From the NCBI GenBank assembly GCA_014871385.1, contig CM026424.1, forward strand, positions 13,420,892 to 13,484,891: DNA of 64,000 bases, given 5' to 3'. The stretch is from Ceratodon purpureus (taxonomy: Eukaryota; Streptophyta; Bryopsida; Pseudoditrichales; Ditrichaceae). The notes under the pieces are model-generated. The model made no database searches. It was not told the origin of the DNA and saw only the letters and a list, made by a program, of their open reading frames with translations. Position 1 is the first letter of the stretch. Each line of letters starts with the position of its first letter. This document shows, one piece after another, positions 51,141 to 61,568 of this stretch. The position numbers and the translations under genes are program-made.

Positions 51141-52745
51141 AAGTTCGGACAATAAACCGTGCCCTCGTCTTAATGACGATGTGGGCCCTCCTCCCCGTCC
51201 TCATCCACTCTTTCATTCTAATTTTAGATTGATTTTGCGGCTTTTTTTAGTAGTTTTGTATTTTTAATGGAACTAGGGATCTCAAATTAGTCCATGGTGA
51301 CTCATATAGTTAATTTAAAGATTATTTATTTATTTTTTAACCCCTAAAGTTCCTTGATTATGTTTCACCAAAAAACACTTCAAAACTGCCATTTCAAAAG
51401 TAAAAAGCATTAATGACTAAGATCTTCAAATAGATTAATGTCGTAGATAAATCAATAAATTTCATCATAATCGACTGTAGAGATTAAAATATTATAACGA
51501 TTGAAATTAGAAACAAACCTTTTTGACACAATTTGCGACTAGGTCGACATACCCTAACTGTTTTTTTCCCTAGGTTTTTTGCATTATGGATTTTGGCATT
51601 TTTGGTGTATGACAAAGACGACTATGTCAGCTAATTGTATAAAAAATATTACACACAAGAGACAAGTGTAGCATGTTAAAACTAATATTTTTATTAAGTT
51701 GATTACAAAACAATGTTATTCCATATTTTTTTTTCTAGAAATTCCATTATGTTATAAAGTCCCAATCCAAATGGTAAAGTAAAGATTGATGTCCAGACTT
51801 TAAATGAAAAAAAGAAAAAACCTTAAAGAACAAATTTTCTTACTTTTATGAAGGAAAAAAGAAGTTTTTTAAGTACATTGCCCGAAACAGTGAAAAACTT
51901 TGATATTTTGTGGAGTGAACCTTTTGTAATGAAAGAATTTTTATTTTGGAAAATCTCAATGATGACAATATTAAGTATTTATACAAAAAATCTCATAGGT
52001 AATAGATATATTTAGCATGGCTGCCCAAACTGCCCGCCGAGCACCAAATTTCACTTTCGGTACCATAACTATTTTTTTAAATGTCTAATTGAAAAGAAAA
52101 AATGGATTTCTTCAAAGTCCTTGCTTTGGCAAACCTTCACCAAAAAATTCAAAAAATCCCAACTTAAACTGAGGTCACAGATACATGCCCAAATTCTAAA
52201 AAAACCCAGATGTGGAAGATTGTCCTTTAGGGGTTAAATTTTTTTCATCAACAAAATATTTTTGTAGGGGTTCTTTGCCCCCTTCAATGAGAGCACTAGT
52301 TGGAGGATCCTTGTCATTAAGACAAATCTAATGTTTATCGCTAGGGATAAGTAAGTGGTAAATGGTAAGTAAGTAGTAAGTAAGTGGAAAGTGGTAAAAA
52401 CAACCATTTAGCATCTAAAATGGTTTTGAAAAACTATATTTTTTGACGTGATTTTTTTCTTCTGTTGAAAGTAGTCAGATCATTTATAATATTTAATTGT
52501 AAGCATATCTTAGTTAAAAGAGTTTTGATTAAACCTTCAAGAGATTGATCTCTTTGATTTGAAAATTAGAATATGTCTTTGAACTATGTAATTCACATTC
52601 AAAAATGAGATTTTAGGTTAGCTCAATACCTAGGAAAATTTTACAACAGCTTTGTGTCGTACAAGGATTGAAAATGCTCAATGAAAGTGATGAGGCTTTG
52701 ACGTTTAGTTTGGAGTAGGTTTTTGGCTTTTCGTGTTGGATTTGA
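51141..52745. other. AT-rich intergenic DNA with scattered AAGTGG-like copies
   Basis: No gene. At 52348-52396 degenerate AAGTAAGTGGTAA-like units echo the heptamer array. GTCTTAATGAC at 51167-51177 and its exact reverse complement at 52313-52323 lie close to the two repeat patches. Confidence 0.55.
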
Positions 52746-53030
52746 TTATTTGTAGGTAAAACCAACAAATACAACCCACTAATTGCCAGTCTTACCGCTA
52801 GAGGATGGAAAGTCGACCCCCTCATCGTCATCACAGCAGGCGCTAGAGCTACCACACACATTCCTTCAATGAAACTACTTGCAGACAATTTCAAAATACC
52901 ATGGCTTACCATCAAAAACACCTTTAAAAACATAAACACTATTGCCATACAATATGCCATGTCTATACTTCTCCACAAAAGAAGAATAGAAAACCACCAA
53001 CCATTACCCGAAACATTAGACCCCCCATAG
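52746..53030 (+). mobile_element. Remnant of a non-LTR retrotransposon ORF 3' end
   Basis: An open frame of about 94 codons ends at TAG 53028-53030. It includes the order KYNPLIASLTARGWKVDP then LIVITAGARATTHIPSM, which resembles the C-terminal tail after reverse transcriptase in LINE-like elements of plants and algae. There is a stop just upstream and no RT catalytic core, so it is a truncated copy. Family assignment is from memory of this tail motif and is moderate. Confidence 0.5.
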
Positions 53031-53049
53031 TCAAAGAAAACCCCTAAAT

Positions 53050-53320
53050 ATAAATCAAAAAATTTTAGTAGCTAGAGCTACTTTATTTGAATTGATAGCA
53101 TACGGGTGTCAAGTCTCTTGTCAACTTCTCACAGAGGGGGCTGTTGGTTGGCACAACTCATATACTGCCTGCAATTGCTCACTCAGCAGTACGAAGCCAC
53201 TTCATCCCCCACATCCACTCAAACGAGTCCATCAGGGTTCGAACCCGGACCAGATAAATGAGACAAACGCTCACCTCCAACCAACAAATGAGCTCGTGGC
53301 TTGGTGTCCAAAATCGCAAT
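53050..53320 (-). mobile_element. Probable tRNA-derived SINE
   Basis: On the minus strand GAGCTCATTTGTTGG (53295-53281) resembles a Pol III A box, and GGGTTCGAACCC (53246-53235) is a B box. They are about 35-45 bp apart, as in tRNA-headed SINEs. The head begins near GGACACCAAGCCACGAGCTC. Unrelated body sequence follows toward lower coordinates. It does not fold as an intact tRNA and has no clear anticodon arm. The 3' end and target duplications are not resolved. Confidence 0.55.
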
Positions 53321-53351
53321 CACATGAATCTTAAGAAGATAATCACTACTA

Positions 53352-53390
53352 TTACTTGTTACTTGTTACTAGTTACTGGTTACTGGTTAC
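53352..53390. repeat. TTACTNG heptamer run, about 5.6 copies
   Basis: Units TTACTTG, TTACTTG, TTACTAG, TTACTGG, TTACTGG and a final TTAC. It has the same 7-bp period as the GGTAAGT array 2.2 kb away but a different unit. Confidence 0.93.
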
Positions 53391-53477
53391 TTTGTGACTA
53401 AAGTGTCTACTCTCGAAAGGGGGGAGTAGATCTTTACTTCCATACCTTTGTCCTGTGGGCATTGGCTTGGGGGTGGA

Positions 53478-53540
53478 TCGAACAGACACTTAATTCACTT
53501 CGGTCTCCTCCGGAGACCGTAGTTTCTCTCTCTCTCTGAT
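53478..53540 (+). repeat. Dyad element copy 2 (about 60 bp)
   Basis: TCGAACAGACACTTAATTCA, then GGTCTCCTCCGGAGACC at 53502-53518, then a CT-rich tail. Opposite in orientation to the copy at 13942-14001. Confidence 0.75.
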
Positions 53541-56109
53541 TATCATTTTGGACAATTAAGAATTTGAAGTCTGGTTGTCTTTAGTAGAGAATTCTTGGTT
53601 ATGATAGTTGTTCTTGCACCGTGGTTTGACGATTAAAGAAATATCTATATGTAGAAAAAATGGAGTATCTTATAGTAAATATGAAAGTAATGTACATTTT
53701 AAAAAACATAACCACGTCATATTTTGATTTTGAATTTTTAAATAAATGAATTTATGCAAGTGTTTTCTATTATCAAAAATTCATAATTGAAGTGAATATA
53801 AAAAACACGGTAATAAAACTTAACTATTAAATTCATGAAGTTGTGTCTCATTTATAAATTGAAGGCAAGGGAAAAAAACATCAAAATTATGTCACTAGTT
53901 ATATTTTAATAAAAATAAGTATATTACAATCATCATGGAGCTTGTGTTAAATAATGGCGATAGTTATGCTTTGGATGAAATAGAGAAGGGTCATTTTGAA
54001 GTAATGGTGATATTTCTTAAGGCTCTCAATGGATCATCGTTGAAACAAATTGAACCACATTTGTGAAATATCAACTTGGAGTTTTCAAGAAGTTGAATTT
54101 AATATATCATAAATTTGAAGTTGTAAGTAGTAATAAGAAACCACATAAGCTACAAAAATCCACCTAGAAGGAATATACAAGGTTTTCAAGTGTACTACAT
54201 CATTTGAATGTTAGTTAATCCATGAATATTGTTAAAATTTGGATTTTTGAACAAAATTTATACATGTTTTATTATTGCAATTGAGAATTAATTCCATTGT
54301 TTTAATATTATATTTTGAAGGACTTTTAGCAATTGATCGTATTTTCTATGGATCCAAATCAATAGAATTATGATTTGTCATACTTCTTTGCAAAAAAATT
54401 TATGAAAAGCTTCTAGTGAACTATAATATACAACATGGACAATATACACATATAAAATTTGATTTATTTTCAAATAGTATAATTTAAGATTTTTGGGATT
54501 TTAAGAAACAAAACATTTGTCCACATGTATTGTGCATTGTGTCAAAATATACATAAACAACAACAATAAGAAAAACTTTGGTCTTTAAAGAAGACTCTTA
54601 TGAATTAAGCATCTCTTTATTCCACTTCTAGACCTAGGTCCATATGACAAATGATACATTAACATATAAAATGTAAATTGTATCAAAAGATATAAAAATT
54701 ATGTACAAACTATCAAAAGACATGTGAACAATCCTTCAAATATTAAAAAAGTGTTGGAATGGCTTGTGATTGACTTGTAAACGTGTTCTTATTTTGAAGC
54801 CACACCATGAATACAAAATGTGTATTATATTTCATAGCAATTTAAAAATAAGGAGAATCTAAATTACAAAAGTATAAATGATACAGAATTTTTAATAATA
54901 ACTTATATACATGTATATTTGATGTTATCCATTTCTTAAGACTGCTTTATATTGCAAGCAATGACAATATTTCAAACTTTAATCACATTTGCAAGTAGTT
55001 TTGAATAGCAATAAATACTTAATATTTGTCTCAAATTGCTATAGATTACAAATTGAAGATTTTTACAAACAATTTTAATGAAATATCAAAAATCCACATT
55101 AAATAATACTATTCATGCTATGTTGGAATGAGACGAACATATAATTAACACGACGTGTCTTTAAAAAGAAGCTCCTCCAACATACACAAGAAAATTTGGT
55201 GCTTTTGTTTTTTTAAAGCAAATTCATTATGGCTTTGGCTTTATTTTTCTGAAATATCATCCAAAAAACTTTCAAAACATGAATCAGAACCCTGTATAGA
55301 AAACAAATTAATAGTACGAAATTTTAATTATAAAGTTCAAAAAGTTCACCTTGTATATTTGAAATTGAATTTGCATCTTTGATATCAAAAATAAAACAAA
55401 AGTTTTACGATGTGATTAATTTGTGATAACTTCAACAATTGAATTAGATTGATTTGATTTTATAACAAACTTTGAAAATTTTAAAAATATGATAAATTTG
55501 AGCCATTGATATATTCAAACTCCAATTTATATAGGTTCAGGTATTTGAAACATACAATTATAAATTTGGCTTCTTTCATCTATTTCATATTGTATAATAA
55601 AAGTATTATTGAAATATTGTACCTCAAACATTGAAATACCCATTTCATAATATATGTTGAATATTCAAAACTTATGTTACAGTTGTTCGATTAGAATAAA
55701 TCACTATCATCGTCTGTCCTTCTTCAAATAATTGTTTAATTTAAAGTTTGTTGAAGTTTGGTGCAATCAAAAAGCTAAGAGTTTTTTATAGAAATATATT
55801 TCAATTTCCTAGACAATTGTATATTTTAAAATTGCATCAAAAACTTAAAATATATAATCTTATATCAACTTTATTTCTAATATAGTATAATTAATATTAA
55901 GACTCAAAAAATATACAAATTAGTTGGTATTAATTATTCTAAAATGTTTCAAATGGAGAGTTGTTTTATAGTATAAGAGTATATAGATATAAGAATTGAA
56001 TTGTTGAAAAATGACAATATATCCATCAAAAAGGAAATTACACATACCTTCTTAATCATAATTATAAATTTGTATGAAGTTTTCTTTTCATTTATTTTTA
56101 AGAGATTCA
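53541..56109. other. AT-rich gene desert
   Basis: About 2.6 kb of AT-rich sequence with no supported gene on either strand. Confidence 0.6.
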
Positions 56110-59100
56110 TCAACCACCTTCTTCACCACCTTCTGCTGCAGCCGCCGCTGCGGCTTCTGCTGCTTCAGCTTCAGCTTGTGCGGCATATTCGGCATACATT
56201 TTATCTTCCTCTTCTTTTTTCGCTGCTTCTGCAATAGCAAGATCAGCTAAACGTTTTTCTTCATCTTCTATTTCAATTACTGTTTTTTCAATTCTGTCTT
56301 CCTCAGTTTCAACCATTTTCTTTAATTTTGTACCAGATAGTTTACTTTCCGCTTCGCACATTATTTTTTCCATTTCCAATGTTGCATATTCCTACAAATA
56401 TAGACATATTTTTGGTACAAAAAATTATTAAAATTCTTTTTATGGCTAGCCAAATAATTTATTAGTTAGGGAATTACTAATTTTCCTTAGTTGAAATAAT
56501 TAGATTGTTTCAAATTCTAATACTTTATTGAAATATCAATAACTGCAATATTATTTTAAAATCTCATATGAAAACCATCTATTGATATGTGTCATACTCT
56601 TGATAGTTCTTCATATTTAGATTTAATTTTATGGTAATTGACTCCTGCAGCTGTAGTCTTTTTGCATGCTAAAAGCCATTGTTGAAGCAACTATTTTTTT
56701 TTTTATTTAATTCACCATATACAGAAACAGAGTTTAGAAAATAACATATTTTTCTTTTACAAATGACATTTGATATCAAGCAAATCACATCTTCTAATGA
56801 TTTATTTATATTGATTAAAAATAATAAACCAAGTCTAATGAATACTACCTTAAACTGAAGAGTCTTTTGTAATTTTTTAAAATTTAAAATGATAAAAATA
56901 AATCAAAAATATTTTAGATGCATGAAATTATCAATTAACATCAATAGAATGTAACTTACAAAGCCTATGCAAGCTTCATCAGGTAATTTTTCATCTTTCA
57001 AACCCTATAATATTAAAAAAATTAATAAGAAAGTTTTCAAAAATATACTAAATTTTATTAAAATAATGAAAATTCAACGATATAAATTTAAAAATAACAT
57101 TGATATTCTATAATTTTCATTCATTGACTAGGATTCTTGTTTTTATTATCAATATTATATATGGGATTTTCTAAGTATTTTAAATGATTGAATAAACCTA
57201 ATGTAATTGAATGTGAATATTTACAAAAGAAATATGTACCGTTAAATATGAATCAACATCATCCCAACGATCAGGATCATTTGTGCTAAGAGGATCATAG
57301 TTTTTAATCACCTTTTTAATTTTTCACAAAAAAAATAAAAAATGATATTTTTAGAATATATCGTCATAAATTTTGTATACATCAAAATATTTGAAATACT
57401 ATTAATAATATATTAATACTTATAATTATAGGTATGGGTATACATATCAATAACTTATATTTTGAAACTTATATACTTATTATGACTTACCTTGTCTAAA
57501 AGATCTGCATTGAAAAGTTTACGAGCTGTATTCCAATCATCTATTGCCATTTTTTTATGTCCAAGAAGATGCAACAATGCCTAACTCAACAAAGATATTT
57601 TTTATTGTATATTAAAATTTATAAAATCAATTACATTGATATTGAATGTGTTTTTTTCACTTACTAATTCATAAAATAATTTATCCAACATTATTATGTA
57701 AATTTGAAATTCATATATCAAATTTTTTAAGTAATAAAACCACTAATTTCTTGTAATATATCATGGCTCAATGTTGCTTTTATAACCAAAAAAGAATACT
57801 ACCTTCAAAATCCTTTGAACATGTCTATTTGGATATGGCCACCTTCTTATACGATCTAATTCTAAAACCTATTTCAGCATTGAATAATACTTTATTACTT
57901 TGTAAATGTCTTAATTTAAAAGATAGAGTTTCTATATACATTTAACATATAATAGAAAATCCATATCATAATTCATGTGTATCCTTATAGATGTAGAAGT
58001 TCAAAATATAAAACCATAAGATCTAACTCTCTAATGTATAGAATTTAAATACATGCCCATATTTTTATAAAACAATTATATATATATATATATATATACA
58101 TAATATATAATATATTCAACTAAGACAATAATTTATAAAACTTACATACTTTGTTTTCAATAAGAAGAATCCAAGCATTTTCCATATGTTTTCTTAAATA
58201 TTTCACAACTCCATTTGCAATAAACAATGCCCTTTCATATTTTTCAACTTCCACTGTAAGCTTTTCAAGAGTAGCTATTGCTTTTTTCTTTCGTTTCTCA
58301 AAACCTTTGACTAGTTTTTTTAATTCTTTTATTGATTTTTTCATTTCCTTTTCTTTTGTAGCATGAGCCTTCTTTTTTTCTTTCAATTTGATCATGTCTT
58401 CGGATTCTTTTGGTTTTTCAACTCCGTCTTCGGGAGGTGCTTCTTCCAGTGGCGGCTCTTCTTCCGCCGGTTCCTCGGGCTCTTCCGGCTCTTCTTCTTC
58501 TTCAGGCTCTTCCTCTACAGGAGCTTCTTCTCCTCCTTCACCTTCTTCCCCTTCTCCTCCTTCACCTTCAATCTCAACCATTGGATTTGGTTCTAATTCT
58601 TCGTCATTAAATTCATCTTCTTCTTCTTTTTCTTCTCCTTCTTCGCCTTCTTCTCCTTCTTCCGGTTCGGGTTCAGGTGGCTCTTCTGCTTCTTCTTCTC
58701 CTTCTGCTGGTGGTTCTTCTTCCGGATCGGGTTCTAAAACCGGTTCGGGATCATCATCTACTACTTCTTCTCCTTCGGCTGGTTCTTCTGCTGGTGGTTC
58801 TTCCTGGTTTGTTTTCATTTAAATTTGTATTAAAACATATCCAAATATATTCACTTTAAATAAATATCTTGAAATATGTTTTTGAAAAAAATTTGATTAA
58901 ATGATAATATACCGGTACTTCTTCCCCAGCATCTTCTAATTTTTTTCTTTCTCTCTCTTTTTGTCTTTCTGCCCTTGCTTGAGCTCTAGCTTTTACAGCT
59001 TGACGTTCTTCCCAAGCTTGATGTGCTTCTTGGAATCTTTTCAATCTTCCAAGTTTTTCTTTTACTTTTTTTCTCTTAGCTGCTTCTTCCTTTTCTTTTT

Positions 59101-61568
59101 CCATTTGCTCAACCCTTGCAAGTTTAATTTCTCGTAGTTGTACTTTAAATTTTTCAATGACCTCGGGAGTATTGTGATCTTTTTTAATCTCTTTATTATT
59201 TTCTTCTAAAATAGAACTCATGGTTTTAGCACAATCTCGAATAAAATCCATCTCAATATCACGGAAAGGCCTTCCATTTCCCATACTATTGGACTTCAAA
59301 GTATCACAACATAAAAGTGCTATGACTTGTTTTCTTCATCAAATACATGTACACAAAGTAGAAATATAGATTAGGTTTTGTATAAGCTTATAACAAAATA
59401 TTATTTCATAAAAATTATAAAAACACCAAAAATACAAAACAAATATAACATATATATATATAATATATATATATAATATATTTATAATATATATATATAT
59501 ATATATAATATGAGATCATATTTTTCAATTGTGATATATATATGGTATAAATTTCTGTTAAATATGTTTTTTGAATTATATATGTACATCTTGAAATAAA
59601 AGATTAGGTAAGTGTGGTACTGTTTTACAATGTCAAACATCTCTGGTGGTCTTTCTTTGAATTCATCTGCTAAATATTTTTTAGCTATATATTCAACTGT
59701 TATTGGAACAACAAAATAAGCCCCAACTCGCGGACATCCTCCAAAGTAATGAATGCCTAATCAATGCAAGAAAAGAGTTTAAAAAATAATTTAAAATTAA
59801 ATTTAAACTTCAAAAATGATACATAGATGTTTACAATGATTTAAAAATCAAATACACGTAATGAACATATCGTTACCTTCTTTGTATAAAACATTGGGTA
59901 TATGTAATTCAGGTAACTCTTCAACAAGTAAGCTAAATGTTATTGGACCCTGAATTCATATATTTGACATTAGTCACATAATATTTAGATAAATTCCGAA
60001 ATTTTATCATATTGATAAGGATTACTAAAATAATACTTGATAATTGCATTGAACTTATTGACATTGAAATTTTTATGATAAAATTTTATACAAAAAAATT
60101 CAATGGAATATAGTATATAAATTTATGAGGTTATTTTAAGAAAAAATCAATCAATCAATTTTATAATTATTTTTTACATCTGAGAAAAATCACTAGAGAC
60201 ATACTTGTTTGATGACCATTTGTCGATTTAACATATGTATGTGAGCTGGCATTGTCGCGGATACATATAAAATTCTTCTATTTTTGTAATTTAATGGCTT
60301 TGGTATTCTAAATGGTTTTGGTGGAGGCTCTTCTTTTTCTTCTTCACCTTCTTCACCTTCCTCGCCTTCTTCTTTATCTTCGTCAGCTTCTTCTTCAGCA
60401 GGTTCTGATTCTGGTTCTGTTTCTGCCCCTTCCTCTCCTTCTTCACCTTCTGGTTTTTCTTCATCTGCTTCCGGAGGTTCTTCGTCTACGCTTGTCGTAT
60501 CTGAACCTTCTTTTCCTTCTCCACCTTCCCCTTCTTCTCCTTCTTCCGGTTCGGGTTCAGGTTCTTCTTCTACATGATTTTTGTTTATTTTAATGAATTT
60601 CTTATTGCAATTATATAAAAATTATGAAAAAGTTAGTTTCAAATTACCGAAGAAACCATATCATATGAGTTAATTAAATTTATTTAGCACAAGTATTGAA
60701 ATGTTATAGAAACCTTCTTCTTCCTCTCCTTCTTCGCCTTCAGCTTTCTTTTTTTTCTTTGGTTTTGGTTCAAAAATCTTTCTTACAACCACTGCTACAT
60801 AAGCAGCTTGACAACCTATCTTTTTACAAGTGACCATACAATTTGAATTGCATATCCAATTTTGCAATAAATTAATATTAACATAACCACGTAATAAGGT
60901 TGTTACTGTCATAAACAAATATTTAATGCATTTATTAAAGAAAATTTATTCCTTAAAGAAATTTGTTGATTGATTATTTTTCTTCAAAATGACTCTAAAT
61001 ACCTTGTAATGACTGAAAATAGCTCACAACTATTATTTGTTTCTAAATTCATGGGTTTTAAAAAATTTCACAACTTGTATTCAACCAACATTGTTGTTTG
61101 GACTCGATAAATTGTTCTGTTGTTGATGATAACTCAACATGTATTGATGATTTGGTTCTATTTTCTATTCTAATCCAATAGAATATTTGTAAATGGATGT
61201 AAACCTGTATACGTAGTAATTGCCCTAAGACAAGTATCCCACAGAAGGTATGGATCATTTGTAATGCTTCGCATATAATTAAGGGTTGAATTTTGTTGTT
61301 GTCTTAATTCTTGTTCAATCATAACCTTTTTCATAACAATTTCTTTTTCTTTAACTTCTTTATGTGCTTTGTGAGTTTTTTCACGTTCATAATTTTGTAA
61401 TATAATTGCATTGTCACAATACTTGTGTAACCACAAACTTAAATATTCTATTGGATCTTGGGGCTTATTTAGAGCCACTGCTGCACAAGCTTGCACTAAA
61501 ACCTTTCCCATCATATTATCAACATATTCTGCATCAAAGGCTTCTCCATATTTACTTGATGCAGCCAT
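56110..61568 (-). CDS. RSP2: Radial spoke protein 2-like ciliary protein (DPY-30 + GAF), 12 exons
   Basis: Predicted axonemal radial-spoke component, needed for ciliary beating. Exons, 5' to 3': 61568-61205, 60905-60714, 60569-60205, 59949-59877, 59756-59621, 59333-58913, 58803-58150, 57580-57491, 57311-57240, 57004-56960, 56690-56598, 56391-56110; 928 residues in one frame. The N-terminus has a DPY-30 motif (about 34-50, NKPQDPIEYLSLWLHKY), used for docking to AKAP-like helices. GAF-like segments are split over exons 2-6 (CQAAYVAVVVRK; FSLLVEELPELHIPNVLY; IHYFGGCPRVGAYFVVPIT; VIALLCCDTL; GNGRPF). Two long Glu/Pro-rich inserts interrupt it (exons 2-3 and 7). Coiled coil follows, ending in Ala/Glu-rich EAEAAEAAAAAAAEGGEEGG. 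Chlamydomonas RSP2 combines DPY-30 and GAF, hence the call. The exon 5/6 join is the least certain. Codons are strongly A/T-ending. Expected expression is in spermatogenous cells. Confidence 0.8.
58079..58100. repeat. (TA)n microsatellite in RSP2-like intron 7
   Basis: Uninterrupted alternating TA just downstream of exon 7 on the minus strand. Confidence 0.9.
59448..59512. repeat. TATA-rich microsatellite in RSP2-like intron 5
   Basis: Compound ATATAT/TAATATAT runs between exons 5 and 6. Confidence 0.9.

Noticed and set aside
49911..51216. Two long minus-strand ORFs with TYHLPLT repeats (413 and 329 codons)
   Set aside because: They are the translation of the 7-bp GGTAAGT array, which lacks stops on that strand in every frame; there is no coding signal beyond the repeat.
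53210..53310. Functional tRNA gene
   Set aside because: A and B box-like motifs are present, but acceptor and anticodon stems do not pair, so a SINE head is more likely.
58363..58859. Plus-strand Ser-rich and Leu-rich ORFs
   Set aside because: They are antisense shadows of the Glu/Pro-rich exon 7 of the minus-strand RSP2-like gene. The same applies at 60312-60593.
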